In this document: positions 6,629 through 14,624 of the stretch, in pieces | How the letters are laid out: each line of letters starts with the position of its first letter | Position numbering within the stretch: the first letter of the stretch is position 1 | Source of the DNA: Micromonospora lupini str. Lupac 08 | GTDB lineage: Bacteria > Actinomycetota > Actinomycetes > Mycobacteriales > Micromonosporaceae | DNA: 64,000 nt | Direction of reading: 5' to 3' | Assembly: GCF_000297395.2 (NCBI RefSeq) | Contig: NZ_HF570108.1 | Location: 5,120,636-5,184,635 of the forward strand | Notes under the pieces: generated by a model | Told to the model about the DNA's origin: nothing | Seen by the model: only the letters and a program-made list of their open reading frames with translations | Database searches by the model: none | Made by a program: the position numbers and the translations under genes

Positions 6629-7932
6629 CAGTCGAACACCTTCCGCACCTGCTCCAGACCGCCCACCAGAGCGTCGATCTCCTCGGTGGTGGTGTAGAGG
6701 TAGAACGAGGCCCGGGTCATCGCCGGGACGCCGAACCGGCTGCACACCGGCTTGGCGCAGTGGTGGCCCACGCGCACCTGCACACCGAGCGAGTCGAGCA
6801 CCTGGCCCACGTCGTGCGGGTGCACGTCACCCAGCGCGAACGAGATGGTGCCGCCCCGGCCGATCGGTACGGTCGGGCCGAAGATCCGCAGGTCCGGCAC
6901 CGTGCCGAGGGCGTCCAGCGCGTACGCCGTCAGCTCCTTCTCGTGCCACTGGATGGCAGGCATTCCGATGCCGGTGAGGTAGTCCACCGCCGCGCCGAGC
7001 GCGACCGCCTCGGCGATCGGCGGGGTGCCCGCCTCGAAGCGGGCCGGCGGCGCGGCGAACGTCGAGCGGGCCATGGTGACCGTCTCGATCATCGAACCGC
7101 CGCCGAACACCGGCGGCATGGCCGCCAGCAGCTCGCCCCGGCCCCAGAGCACGCCGATGCCGGTCGGGCCGCACATCTTGTGCCCGGTGAAGACGATGTA
7201 GTCCGCGTCCAGGTCGACCACGTCGATGGGCAGGTGCGGCACCGACTGCGAGCAGTCCAGCAGCAGCAGCGCGCCCACCTCGCGGACCCGGGCGGTGATG
7301 CGGGAGGTCGCGTTGACGGTGCCGAGGATGTTGGACATGTGCACCAACGAGACGATCTTCGTCCGTTCGGTGATCAGGTCCTCCAGGCCGGACTCGTCCA
7401 GCCGGCCCTGCTCGGTGACTCCGAACCAGCGCAGGGTCGCGCCGGTGCGCTCGCAGAGCAGCTGCCACGGAACGATGTTGGAGTGGTGCTCCATCTCGGA
7501 GATCACCACCTCGTCGCCCGGCCCCAGCCGGAACCGCGGGTCACCGTCCGCGCGCAGCGAGGCGTTCGAGAAGGCGTACGCCACGATGTTGATCGCCTCG
7601 GTGGAGTTCTTGGTGAACACCACCTCGTCGACGCTCGGCGCGTTGATGAACGCGGCGATCTTCGCCCGCGCCCCCTCGTACGCCTCGGTGGCCTCGGTGC
7701 CCAACGTGTGCACCGAGCGCGACACGTTGGCGTTGTGCCGCGTGTAGTGCTCGTCGAGCACGTCGAGCACCTGACGCGGCTTGTGCGAGGTGTTGGCGCT
7801 GTCGAGGTAGACCAGCGGGTGCCCGTTGATCTCCCGATCGAGGATCGGGAAGTCGGCGCGCACCCGGGCCACGTCGAAACGCGGCACGTCGTCGTACTGC
7901 GGCATCCCTGACGGGATCGCGATGCTGGTCAT
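6628..7932 (-). CDS. sufS: Cysteine desulfurase SufS
   Basis: A 434-residue PLP enzyme that removes sulfur from L-cysteine and passes it as a persulfide to SufU. Visible are the N-terminal YLDSANTSHKPRQVLDVL, the PLP-lysine region FTGHKMCGPTGIG, and the catalytic Cys loop RVGHHCAKPVCSRFG near the C-terminus. The HHCAKP motif and the length mark it as a group II (SufS/CsdA) rather than a NifS/IscS enzyme. It lies 20 nt downstream of sufC and overlaps sufU by one base. A GAGG site lies about 10 nt before ATG 7932. Controlled with the rest of the SUF operon from upstream of sufR. Confidence 0.96.
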   Translation of the reverse strand: MTSIAIPSGMPQYDDVPRFDVARVRADFPILDREINGHPLVYLDSANTSHKPRQVLDVLDEHYTRHNANVSRSVHTLGTEATEAYEGARAKIAAFINAPSVDEVVFTKNSTEAINIVAYAFSNASLRADGDPRFRLGPGDEVVISEMEHHSNIVPWQLLCERTGATLRWFGVTEQGRLDESGLEDLITERTKIVSLVHMSNILGTVNATSRITARVREVGALLLLDCSQSVPHLPIDVVDLDADYIVFTGHKMCGPTGIGVLWGRGELLAAMPPVFGGGSMIETVTMARSTFAAPPARFEAGTPPIAEAVALGAAVDYLTGIGMPAIQWHEKELTAYALDALGTVPDLRIFGPTVPIGRGGTISFALGDVHPHDVGQVLDSLGVQVRVGHHCAKPVCSRFGVPAMTRASFYLYTTTEEIDALVGGLEQVRKVFD

Positions 7933-7952
7933 CTCGGCAGCGCCTCTCCCGC

Positions 7953-8726
7953 TCAGGCCTTGGCCGTGCCGGCCCCGGCGGCGTACCGCTCGTAGCCCTC
8001 GGCCTCGAGCTTGTCGGCCAGCTCCGGGCCGCCCTGCTCGACGATCCGGCCGGCCACGAAGACGTGCACGAAGTCCGGCTTGATGTAGCGCAGGATCCGC
8101 GTGTAGTGGGTGATCAGCAGCACGCCGGTGTCGCCGGTGTCGCGGACCCGGTTGACGCCCTCGCTGACCACGCGCAGCGCGTCGACGTCGAGGCCGGAGT
8201 CGGTCTCGTCGAGGATCGCGATCTTCGGCTTGAGCAGCTCCAACTGGACGATCTCGTGCCGCTTCTTCTCACCGCCGGAGAAGCCCTCGTTGACGTTGCG
8301 CTGGGCGAACGCCGGGTCCATCTGCAGGCGCTCCATGGCGCCCCGCAGCTCGCCGCCCCAGGTGCGCAGCTTCGGCGCCTCGCCGTCGATGGCGGTCTTC
8401 GCGGTGCGCAGGAAGTTCGCCACCGAGACGCCGGGCACCTCGACCGGGTACTGCATGGCGAGGAAGAGGCCGGCGCGGGCGCGCTCGTCGACGGTCATGG
8501 CCAGCACGTCCTCGCCGTCGAGGGTCACCGTGCCGCCGGTGATCTCGTACTTGGGGTGGCCGGCGATCGAGTACGCCAGGGTGGACTTGCCGGACCCGTT
8601 CGGGCCCATGATCGCGTGGGTCTCACCCGACTTCACGGTCAGGTCGACGCCGGCCAGGATCGGCTTGAGCTCACCCTCGGGCAGCTTGACCGACACCTTC
8701 AGGTCGCGGATCTCCAGGGTGCTCAT
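7953..8726 (-). CDS. sufC: SUF complex ATPase SufC
   Basis: A 257-residue ABC-type ATPase that drives the SufBC2D scaffold. Walker A GPNGSGKST at about 40-48, signature FSGGEKKRHEI, Walker B AILDETDSGLD, and the switch His in LLITHYTRIL. The ETDSGLD in place of EPTSGLD is characteristic of SufC. No membrane segment: it acts in the cytoplasm. The ATG shares one base with the stop of the upstream Rieske ferredoxin gene (TAATG). Length is close to the usual 250. Confidence 0.97.
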   Translation of the reverse strand: MSTLEIRDLKVSVKLPEGELKPILAGVDLTVKSGETHAIMGPNGSGKSTLAYSIAGHPKYEITGGTVTLDGEDVLAMTVDERARAGLFLAMQYPVEVPGVSVANFLRTAKTAIDGEAPKLRTWGGELRGAMERLQMDPAFAQRNVNEGFSGGEKKRHEIVQLELLKPKIAILDETDSGLDVDALRVVSEGVNRVRDTGDTGVLLITHYTRILRYIKPDFVHVFVAGRIVEQGGPELADKLEAEGYERYAAGAGTAKA

Positions 8727-9052
8727 TATCGGGTCACTCCATTACTCGGCGTCAGGCTGAGGTAGATGTCGCCGTCGCGGACTTCGACGGGGTAGACGGG
8801 TACGGGTTCGGTGGCGGGCAGGCCGCTCGGCGCGCCGGTGCGCAGGTCGAAGCGCGAGCCGTGCAGCCAGCACTCGAGGGTGCAGCCGTCGACCTCACCC
8901 TCGGAGAGGGCGACCGCGGCGTGCGAGCACTCGTCGTAGGCGGCGTAGAACTCGCCGTCCTCGCCGTGCACCAGGGCGATCGGGGTGCCGTCGACGTCCG
9001 CGCTGATCGCGGTGCCCTTCGGCACGTCCTCGGTGGAGCAGATCCGGATCAT
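8726..9052 (-). CDS. Rieske-type [2Fe-2S] ferredoxin embedded in SUF operon
   Basis: A 108-residue soluble Rieske protein of the non-heme-oxygenase ferredoxin type. Cluster ligands C42-x-H44 (ECSHAAVALSEG) and C61-x2-H64 (ECWLHGSRF) are intact. There is no signal peptide, so it is cytoplasmic. Both ends overlap neighbours by a single base (TGATG with sufD, TAATG with sufC), which places it firmly within the SUF operon; this position is common in actinobacteria. Its precise job is not established. An electron donor for cluster assembly or a client/sensor of the SUF machine are possibilities. No oxygenase component is nearby. Confidence 0.9.
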   Translation of the reverse strand: MIRICSTEDVPKGTAISADVDGTPIALVHGEDGEFYAAYDECSHAAVALSEGEVDGCTLECWLHGSRFDLRTGAPSGLPATEPVPVYPVEVRDGDIYLSLTPSNGVTR

Positions 9053-10194
9053 CAGGCGCCGCTCCTCGCCAGGCGCGCCTCGATGGCGTCGCCGAGGCGC
9101 TCGCGCAGCTCCTCGACCGGGATCTTGTTGATCACCTCGGCGAAGAAGCCGCGGACCACCAGACGGCGGGCCTCACCCTCCGGGATGCCCCGGGCCATCA
9201 GGTAGAACAGCTGCTCGTCGTCGAAGCGGCCGGTCGCGCTGGCGTGGCCGGCGCCGGCGATCTCGCCGGTCTCGATCTCCAGATTGGGTACGGAGTCCGC
9301 CCGCGCGCCGTCGGTGAGCAGCAGGTTCCGGTTGATCTCGTACGTGTCGGTGCCTGTCGCCTCGGCGCGGATGAGCACGTCGCCCACCCAGACGGTGTGC
9401 GCGTCAGCGCCCTGCAGCGCGCCCCGGTAGCCGACGTAGCTGCGGCAGTCCGGCACGGAGTGGTCGACCAGCTGGCGGTGCTCCAGGTGCTGGCCGCCGT
9501 CGGCGAAGTAGACGCCGTACAGCTCGGCCTCGCCGCCCCGGCCCGTGTACTCCACGCTTGTGAACTGGCGCACCAGGTCACCGCCCAGGCTCACCTGCAC
9601 GTGCGTCACCCGGGCGTCCCGACCGAGCTTGATCTTGAGGTGCTGCGCCTGCACCGCGTCCGACGCCCAGTCGGCGACGGTGACCAGGGTCAGCTTGGCC
9701 CCGTCGCCCACCGACACCTCGACGTTGTCGGCAAGGGTCGCCGAGCCGACGTGCTCCAGCACCAGCGTCAGCTCCGCGAATCGGCCCACGTCGACGAAGG
9801 TGTGCCCGAAGGCCAGACCCTCGCCGCCGTCGCCGACCACCCGCACGCTCACCGGCGCGCCCACCACGACATCGCTCGCCACCGAGAGCAGCAGCGCCTG
9901 CCCGGCGCCGCCGTACGCGAGCGCGCTGACCCGGTCGACCGGGGTGAGCACGCTGCCCACCCGCGGGTCGTCGGTGCCGATGCGCTCGATGGCCACGCCC
10001 TCGGGCAGCTCGCCGTACTCGTGCCGGACCGTGCCGGCGCCGGCCTGGGGCTCGCCGGCGAGGCCGCGCAGCCGCTTGAGCGGGGTGAAACGCCACTCCT
10101 CCTCCAGGCCGGTGAGGGCCGGGAAGTCGGCGACGTCGTACGAGCGCAGCGCCTGCGACTTGGTGCTGGGCGGCGCGGAAGCCTGGGTAGTCAT
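9052..10194 (-). CDS. sufD: SUF scaffold subunit SufD
   Basis: A 380-residue member of the SufB/SufD family, partner of SufB and SufC in the SufBC2D scaffold. The N-terminal part (LEEEWRFTPLKRL) and the long right-handed beta-helix rich in Val/Gly are visible, as is the C-terminal motif FYLMARGIPEGEARRLVVRGFFAEV. The C-terminal domain, with H-A-T/S (GHASATGRFDDEQLFYLMARG), contacts SufC. Shorter than SufB and lacking the SufB-specific Cys-rich centre, as expected. ATG at 10194; a GC-rich hairpin (10242-10272) lies in the 91-nt gap after sufB. Confidence 0.95.
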   Translation of the reverse strand: MTTQASAPPSTKSQALRSYDVADFPALTGLEEEWRFTPLKRLRGLAGEPQAGAGTVRHEYGELPEGVAIERIGTDDPRVGSVLTPVDRVSALAYGGAGQALLLSVASDVVVGAPVSVRVVGDGGEGLAFGHTFVDVGRFAELTLVLEHVGSATLADNVEVSVGDGAKLTLVTVADWASDAVQAQHLKIKLGRDARVTHVQVSLGGDLVRQFTSVEYTGRGGEAELYGVYFADGGQHLEHRQLVDHSVPDCRSYVGYRGALQGADAHTVWVGDVLIRAEATGTDTYEINRNLLLTDGARADSVPNLEIETGEIAGAGHASATGRFDDEQLFYLMARGIPEGEARRLVVRGFFAEVINKIPVEELRERLGDAIEARLARSGA

Positions 10195-10241
10195 GTCTTC
10201 CTTGGTCTGTCTGTTCCGTGGCGACGAGGGTGGGGCGGGGT

Positions 10242-10272
10242 GCGGGCGGGCCGAGGTTCCGGCCCGCCCCGC
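10242..10272 (-). other. Intercistronic hairpin between sufB and sufD
   Basis: About 11-bp GC-rich stem (GCGGGCGGGCC with GGCCCGCCCCGC, one bulged base) around GAGGTTCC, with no T-run. Because sufD lies directly downstream, a full stop of transcription is unlikely. It may stabilise the sufRB portion of the mRNA or attenuate the distal genes. Confidence 0.45.
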
Positions 10273-10285
10273 GGGAGCGGCGGCG

Positions 10286-11716
10286 TCAGCCGACCGCGCC
10301 CTCCATCTGAAGCTCGATCAGGCGGTTCAGCTCCAGGGCGTACTCCATCGGGAGCTCCTTGGCGATCGGCTCGATGAAGCCACGCACGATCATGGCCATC
10401 GCCTCGTCCTCGCTCAGGCCCCGGCTCATCAGGTAGAAGAGCTGGTCGTCGCTGATCTTGGAGACGGTCGCCTCGTGCCCCATCGACACGTCGTCCTCGC
10501 GGATGTCGACGTACGGGTAGGTGTCCGAGCGGGAGATCGTGTCGACAAGCAGCGCGTCGCACTTGACAGTGCTCCGGCTGTGGTGCGAACCCTCCAGCAC
10601 CTGCACCAGACCCCGGTACGAGGTGCGGCCGCCGCCCCGGGCGATCGACTTGGAGATGATGGTCGAGGAGGTGTGCGGCGCGGCGTGCACCATCTTGGCG
10701 CCCGCGTCCTGGTGCTGGCCCTCGCCGGCCATCGCCACCGAGAGCACCTCGCCCTTGGCGTGCTCGCCGGTCATGTAGACCGCCGGGTACTTCATCGTCA
10801 CCTTGGAGCCGATGTTGCCGTCGACCCACTCCATGGTCGCGCCCTCGTGGCAGACGGCGCGCTTGGTGACCAGGTTGTAGACGTTGTTCGACCAGTTCTG
10901 GATGGTCGTGTACCGGCAGCGCGCGTTCTTCTTGACGATGATCTCCACGACCGCGCTGTGCAGCGAGTCGGAGGAGTACAGAGGCGCGGTGCAGCCCTCG
11001 ACGTAGTGCACGTACGCGCCCTCGTCGACGATGATCAGCGTCCGCTCGAACTGGCCCATGTTCTCCGTGTTGATCCGGAAGTAGGCCTGCAGCGGGATCT
11101 CCACGTGCACGCCCTTCGGCACGTAGATGAACGAGCCGCCGGACCACACGGAGGTGTTCAGGGCGGCGAACTTGTTGTCGCCGACCGGGATCACCGTGCC
11201 GAAGTACTCCTTGAAGACGTCCTCGTGCTCGCGCAGCGCGGTGTCGGTGTCCAGGAAGAGAACGCCCTGCTCCTCAAGGTCCTCACGGATCTTGTGGTAG
11301 ACGACCTCGGACTCGTACTGCGCCGCGACACCGGCGACCAGACGCTGCTTCTCCGCCTCCGGGATGCCCAGCCGGTCGTAGGTGTTCTTGATGTCCTCGG
11401 GCAGGTCCTCCCAGCTGGTGGCCTGCTTCTCGGTGGACCGCACGAAGTACTTGATGTTGTCGAAGTCGATGCCGGTGAGGTCCGCGCCCCAGGCCGGCAT
11501 CGGCTTGCGGCCGAACAGCCGCAGGCCCTTCAGGCGCAGGTCGAGCATCCAGGCCGGCTCGTTCTTCTTGGCCGAGATGTCCCGCACCACCGCCTCGTTG
11601 ATGCCGCGCTGGGCGACCGCCCCGGCGGCGTCCGGGTCGGACCAGCCGTACTCGTAGCGACCCAGGGCGGCGAGCTGCTCTTCCTGGGTCAGGGGCTGGA
11701 CGATCTGCTCGGTCAT
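10286..11716 (-). CDS. sufB: SUF scaffold subunit SufB
   Basis: A 476-residue core scaffold protein on which the new Fe-S cluster is built. Recognisable pieces: GIDFDNIKYFVRSTEKQATSWEDLP, the central beta-helix with PLQAYFRINTENMGQFERTLI, the EGCTAPLYSSDSLHSAVVEI and KKNARCRYTTIQNWS motifs, and the SufC-binding C-terminus GHEATVSKISDDQLFYLMSRG. Length matches actinobacterial SufB without an intein (mycobacterial SufB often carries one; none here). ATG at 11716 overlaps the sufR stop by four bases (ATGA). Confidence 0.97.
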   Translation of the reverse strand: MTEQIVQPLTQEEQLAALGRYEYGWSDPDAAGAVAQRGINEAVVRDISAKKNEPAWMLDLRLKGLRLFGRKPMPAWGADLTGIDFDNIKYFVRSTEKQATSWEDLPEDIKNTYDRLGIPEAEKQRLVAGVAAQYESEVVYHKIREDLEEQGVLFLDTDTALREHEDVFKEYFGTVIPVGDNKFAALNTSVWSGGSFIYVPKGVHVEIPLQAYFRINTENMGQFERTLIIVDEGAYVHYVEGCTAPLYSSDSLHSAVVEIIVKKNARCRYTTIQNWSNNVYNLVTKRAVCHEGATMEWVDGNIGSKVTMKYPAVYMTGEHAKGEVLSVAMAGEGQHQDAGAKMVHAAPHTSSTIISKSIARGGGRTSYRGLVQVLEGSHHSRSTVKCDALLVDTISRSDTYPYVDIREDDVSMGHEATVSKISDDQLFYLMSRGLSEDEAMAMIVRGFIEPIAKELPMEYALELNRLIELQMEGAVG

Positions 11717-12510
11717 CTATCTGTCCTCACAGTGGTGACGGGATTACCGGATTGGGCGCGGCCCGGCTGGGTCGGGATGTGCGTGGTGCACACCCCGTCG
11801 CCGTGCGCGATGGTGGCCAGGCGCTGTACGTGGGTGCCGACCAGACGGGAGATCACCGCGGTCTCGGCCTCGCACAGCTGGGGAAACTCGGCGGCCACGT
11901 GCGCCACCGGGCAGTGGTGCTGGCAGAGCTGGCCGCCGGAGGCGATCGTGGTCGCGTTGGCAGCGTAACCCTCGGCGGTGAGCGCTCCGGCGAGTGCCTC
12001 GGCCCGCGCGAGCGGCTCGTCGCCGGCGTCCTCCATGGCGGCGCGGCAGCGCGACTCCAGCGCGGACACCTGCTCGGCGGCGAACGCCTCGACCGCGTCC
12101 GGACCACCGCTGCGGGCGATCCAGCGCAGCGCGGCGGTGGCCATGTTGTCGTAGTGGTGTGTGCCACAGCGGACGCGGGCCGCCTCGGTCAGCACGAAGA
12201 CCTTGGCCGGACGTCCCCGACCGCGGCTGCCCTGCACCGTCTGCTCGCGGGCGACGACGTCACCGTCGGCGAGCATCGCGTCCAGGTGCCGGCGGATCGC
12301 CGCCGGGCTCAGGCCGAGCGCCAGGCCGAGCTGCGCGGCGGTGGTCGCGCCCCGCTCCAGCAGCAGCTGGGTGACGCGGTCCCGGGTCGAGGTTTCGGTG
12401 GCGGCGCCGCCGAGGGTCGGCGACGGGGCCCCGACGAGGGCGGACGCGGACGCGCCGACGGCCGGGACAGCCGTCGGCTGGTGCCCGGAGAGCGCCGCCG
12501 CGTTTTTCAC
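11713..12510 (-). CDS. sufR: SUF operon repressor SufR (Fe-S sensing winged-helix regulator)
   Basis: A 265-residue DeoR/ArsR-like winged-helix regulator. The HTH is at about 44-90 (VTQLLLERGATTAAQLGLALGLSPAAIRRHLDAM), followed by an RG-rich wing (QGSRGRGRPAKVFVLTEA). C-terminal Cys 196, 200, 213 and 241 (CQHHC...LCEAET...VCTTHIP) are suited to hold an Fe-S cluster, as in known SufR proteins that repress suf when clusters are plentiful. An unconserved about 40-residue Ala-rich N-terminal stretch precedes the HTH, so the real start could be downstream of GTG 12510. First gene of the SUF operon and divergent from ctaA, so it can autoregulate the whole operon. Confidence 0.92.
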   Translation of the reverse strand: MKNAAALSGHQPTAVPAVGASASALVGAPSPTLGGAATETSTRDRVTQLLLERGATTAAQLGLALGLSPAAIRRHLDAMLADGDVVAREQTVQGSRGRGRPAKVFVLTEAARVRCGTHHYDNMATAALRWIARSGGPDAVEAFAAEQVSALESRCRAAMEDAGDEPLARAEALAGALTAEGYAANATTIASGGQLCQHHCPVAHVAAEFPQLCEAETAVISRLVGTHVQRLATIAHGDGVCTTHIPTQPGRAQSGNPVTTVRTDR

Positions 12511-12524
12511 AACGCCAACGTTAC

Positions 12525-12532
12525 GTAATTAC
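12525..12532. promoter_or_regulatory. Candidate SufR operator core in sufR-ctaA spacer
   Basis: GTAATTAC is a perfect 8-bp palindrome inside an unusually AT-rich patch (12501-12535) of the 116-bp divergent spacer, 15 nt before the sufR start. It is the only palindrome here and would overlap the operon promoter. The site does not match a known SufR consensus that I can recall exactly, so this is an inference from position. Confidence 0.35.
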
Positions 12533-12613
12533 CTCAACGGCCGCAAACCCGGGCCCCGGTGATCCGAACCACCGACCCGACGGAGTCGGACGAACCTCGA
12601 TCACTACGGTGCG

Positions 12614-12619
12614 TAGGAT
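12614..12619 (+). promoter_or_regulatory. Leaderless promoter -10 of ctaA
   Basis: TAGGAT followed by 7 nt and the GTG of ctaA at 12627. No ribosome site is present, so transcription probably begins at or next to the start codon. Confidence 0.55.
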
Positions 12620-12626
12620 TTGTGCC

Positions 12627-13574
12627 GTGAACCGCATCGTCCGCCCGGTCTCCGGCACCCTGCTGCGCCGCCTCGCGCTCGCCTCGATCATCGCGAACGT
12701 CGGCATCGTCGTCACCGGCGGGGCGGTCCGGTTGACCGCGTCGGGCCTCGGCTGCCCCACCTGGCCCCGGTGCACCGACGACTCGTACGTCACCACCCCC
12801 GAGATGGGCGTGTACGGGGTGATCGAGTTCAGCAACCGGCTGCTGACCTTCGCGGTGGGCCTGATCGCGCTGGCCACCGTGCTGGCCGTGCTGGCACACC
12901 GGCCACGCCGCCGCGGGCTGCTGACCCTCGCCGTCGCCGACTTCCTGGGCATTCCCGCCCAGGCGGTGATCGGTGGCATCACGGTGCTCACCAACCTCAA
13001 CCCGTGGGTGGTCGGGTTGCACTTCCTCGCCTCGATGGCGGTGATCGCCGCCGCGTACGCCCTCTGGCGGCGGGCCGGCGAGCCGGACGCTCCGACGGTC
13101 GCCGTGGTGCCCAGTCCCCTGCGCGCGCTGGCCCGGGTCACCACCGGCGTCGCCGTGGCGGTGCTGGTCGTCGGCACCTGGGTCACCGGCAGCGGCCCGC
13201 ACGCCGGGGACCACGGCGCGGCCCGCAACGGGCTCGACCCGGAGTCGATCTCCCAGGTGCACGCGGACGTCGTCTTCCTGCTCATCGGCCTGTCGGTGGC
13301 GTTGATCTTCGCGTTCCGCGCGGTCGGCGCGGCCCGGGCCACCCGGGCCGCCGTCGTCCTGCTCGCGGTGGAGCTGGGTCAGGGGCTCATCGGCTTCGTG
13401 CAGTACTTCACCCACGTACCGGCGATCCTGGTCGGCGCGCACATGCTCGGCTCCTGCCTGGTGCTGCTCGCCGCGCTGTCGGTGCAGTGGTCGACACGCG
13501 AACGCCGCCCGGTCACCGCACCGACCGCCCCGGCCACCCGGGTCGAGACCGAAGCCGTCCCGGTCACCGCCTGA
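12627..13574 (+). CDS. ctaA: Heme A synthase CtaA/COX15
   Basis: A 315-residue polytopic membrane protein with about eight hydrophobic helices in two similar four-helix halves. It oxidises the methyl group of heme O to make heme A for cytochrome aa3 oxidase. Conserved pieces: the first helix followed by GGAVRLTASGLGCPTWPRC (a Cys pair, GLGCPTWPRC, typical of the Gram-positive type), EFSNRLLTF with a heme-ligand region His-poor replaced by the family ENRL-like motif, LHFLASM with His, TGSGPHAGDHGA, and a final HMLGSCLVLLAAL. The start is set at GTG 12627 because TAGGAT lies exactly 7 nt before it; a GTG at 12609 would lie inside that promoter. Its partner ctaB is at 15247-16200. Confidence 0.93.
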   Translation: MNRIVRPVSGTLLRRLALASIIANVGIVVTGGAVRLTASGLGCPTWPRCTDDSYVTTPEMGVYGVIEFSNRLLTFAVGLIALATVLAVLAHRPRRRGLLTLAVADFLGIPAQAVIGGITVLTNLNPWVVGLHFLASMAVIAAAYALWRRAGEPDAPTVAVVPSPLRALARVTTGVAVAVLVVGTWVTGSGPHAGDHGAARNGLDPESISQVHADVVFLLIGLSVALIFAFRAVGAARATRAAVVLLAVELGQGLIGFVQYFTHVPAILVGAHMLGSCLVLLAALSVQWSTRERRPVTAPTAPATRVETEAVPVTA

Positions 13575-13599
13575 CGCCCCGCGCGGGCCACCTGGTGGC

Positions 13600-13678
13600 G
13601 TGATCGACTCGGCTTCCTGGAAGCCGGTCGGACGGACGGGCCCGGACACCGCGCCTTCAAGGACGCCGAGTCGATCAC
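13600..13678. repeat. Palindromic interspersed element, copy 1
   Basis: A 79-bp element with perfect 14-bp terminal inverted repeats, GTGATCGACTCGGC and GCCGAGTCGATCAC. The inner arms are only partly paired (TTCCTGGAAG / CTTCAAGGA, CGGACGG... / CCGGACACCG). It fills the gap between convergent ctaA and the ATP-grasp gene, so it may also serve as a terminator there. Related copies are at 32694, 36073, 36308 and 38625. Confidence 0.85.
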
Positions 13679-13689
13679 ACCGGCCGGAC

Positions 13690-14610
13690 TCACACGAGGC
13701 GGGCCAGGTGGGTGGCGATCGCGGTGGCCAGGCGGTCGGGGGCGCCGTCGGCGTACCCGATGAAGAGCGACGGCTCGGTCAGCTCCAGTTCGACCAGGAC
13801 CGGGTCGCCGTCCGGGCCGGGGATCAGGTCGACCCGGGCGTAGAGCAGTTGACGCGTGCCGCCGGGCACCGCGGCGAGGGTCTTCTCCGCCACCGCGAGC
13901 TGTTCGGGTCGGGCGGTACGGGAGGTGATCTCCTCGGCCTTGTAGAGGCCGTCCGGGCCGAGATCCGGGCCGGTAAGCATCGGGCCCTTGCGGATGGCGT
14001 GGCTGTACGCGAGCCCGTCCGGGCCGGCCAGGAAGAGCAGTGCGGTCTCCCCCTCGTTGTCGACGGCGCTCAGGTACGGCTGGACCATTGTCGTCCGGCC
14101 GGCCTCGGAGAGCCGGCGTACGTGCGCGGCGGCCAGGTCGCGGTGCTCCGGGTCGGCCAGGTCGTACCGGCCGGTGTCCTGACTGCCGGCGCTGACCGAG
14201 GGCTTGAGCACGTACTCGCCCGTCTCGGCGGGGGGCGACCAGGTCTCGCCCGGCTCGACCCAGGACGTCGGCACCGTCGGCACCCCTGCGGCGCTCAGCT
14301 CGGCCAGGTAGCGCTTGTCGGTGTTCCACCGCACCACGTCGGCCGGGTTGACCAGAGTTGGGACGGTTGCCGCCCAGGCGACGAACTCGTCGCGGCGCAG
14401 GGCGTAGTCCCACGGTGAGCGGAGCACGACGAGGTCGTACGAGGACCAGTCGACGTCCGGGTCGTCCCAGACGGCCGCCTCGACGGCGATCCCCCGGGCG
14501 GTGAGCGGGTGGAGGACGAGGCGGTCGTCGGGGTCGAGCTCGACCAGCTCGGTGCAGGTGACGAGAGCGACCCGGGGTTCCCCCCGGGTCGACTGGTGGT
14601 GGTCGGTCAA
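13690..14610 (-). CDS. ATP-grasp domain protein
   Basis: A 306-residue protein with ATP-grasp features: an N-terminal Rossmann-like part (RVALVTCTELVEL...YDLVVLRSPWDY), a central NTDKRYLAELSAAGVPTVPTSWV, the ATP-binding lysine strand GEYVLKPSVSAGSQDTGRY, and the metal-binding C-terminus LLYARVDLIPGPDGDPVLVELELTEPSLF (D and ExE residues present). Enzymes of this fold ligate a carboxylate to an amine with ATP. Members like this resemble DcsG/RimK-type ligases, but the substrate cannot be inferred. The start is TTG at 14610; there is no in-frame ATG or GTG at a sensible place. It is 14 nt downstream of the 111-residue orphan gene and probably cotranscribed with it. Confidence 0.82.
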   Translation of the reverse strand: MTDHHQSTRGEPRVALVTCTELVELDPDDRLVLHPLTARGIAVEAAVWDDPDVDWSSYDLVVLRSPWDYALRRDEFVAWAATVPTLVNPADVVRWNTDKRYLAELSAAGVPTVPTSWVEPGETWSPPAETGEYVLKPSVSAGSQDTGRYDLADPEHRDLAAAHVRRLSEAGRTTMVQPYLSAVDNEGETALLFLAGPDGLAYSHAIRKGPMLTGPDLGPDGLYKAEEITSRTARPEQLAVAEKTLAAVPGGTRQLLYARVDLIPGPDGDPVLVELELTEPSLFIGYADGAPDRLATAIATHLARLV

Positions 14611-14624
14611 TTCAGCTGTCTATC

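Noticed and set aside
9545..11968. Plus-strand open frame of 807 codons antisense to sufB/sufD
   Set aside because: Spans several real genes and their spacers; no domain; the minus-strand genes are certain.
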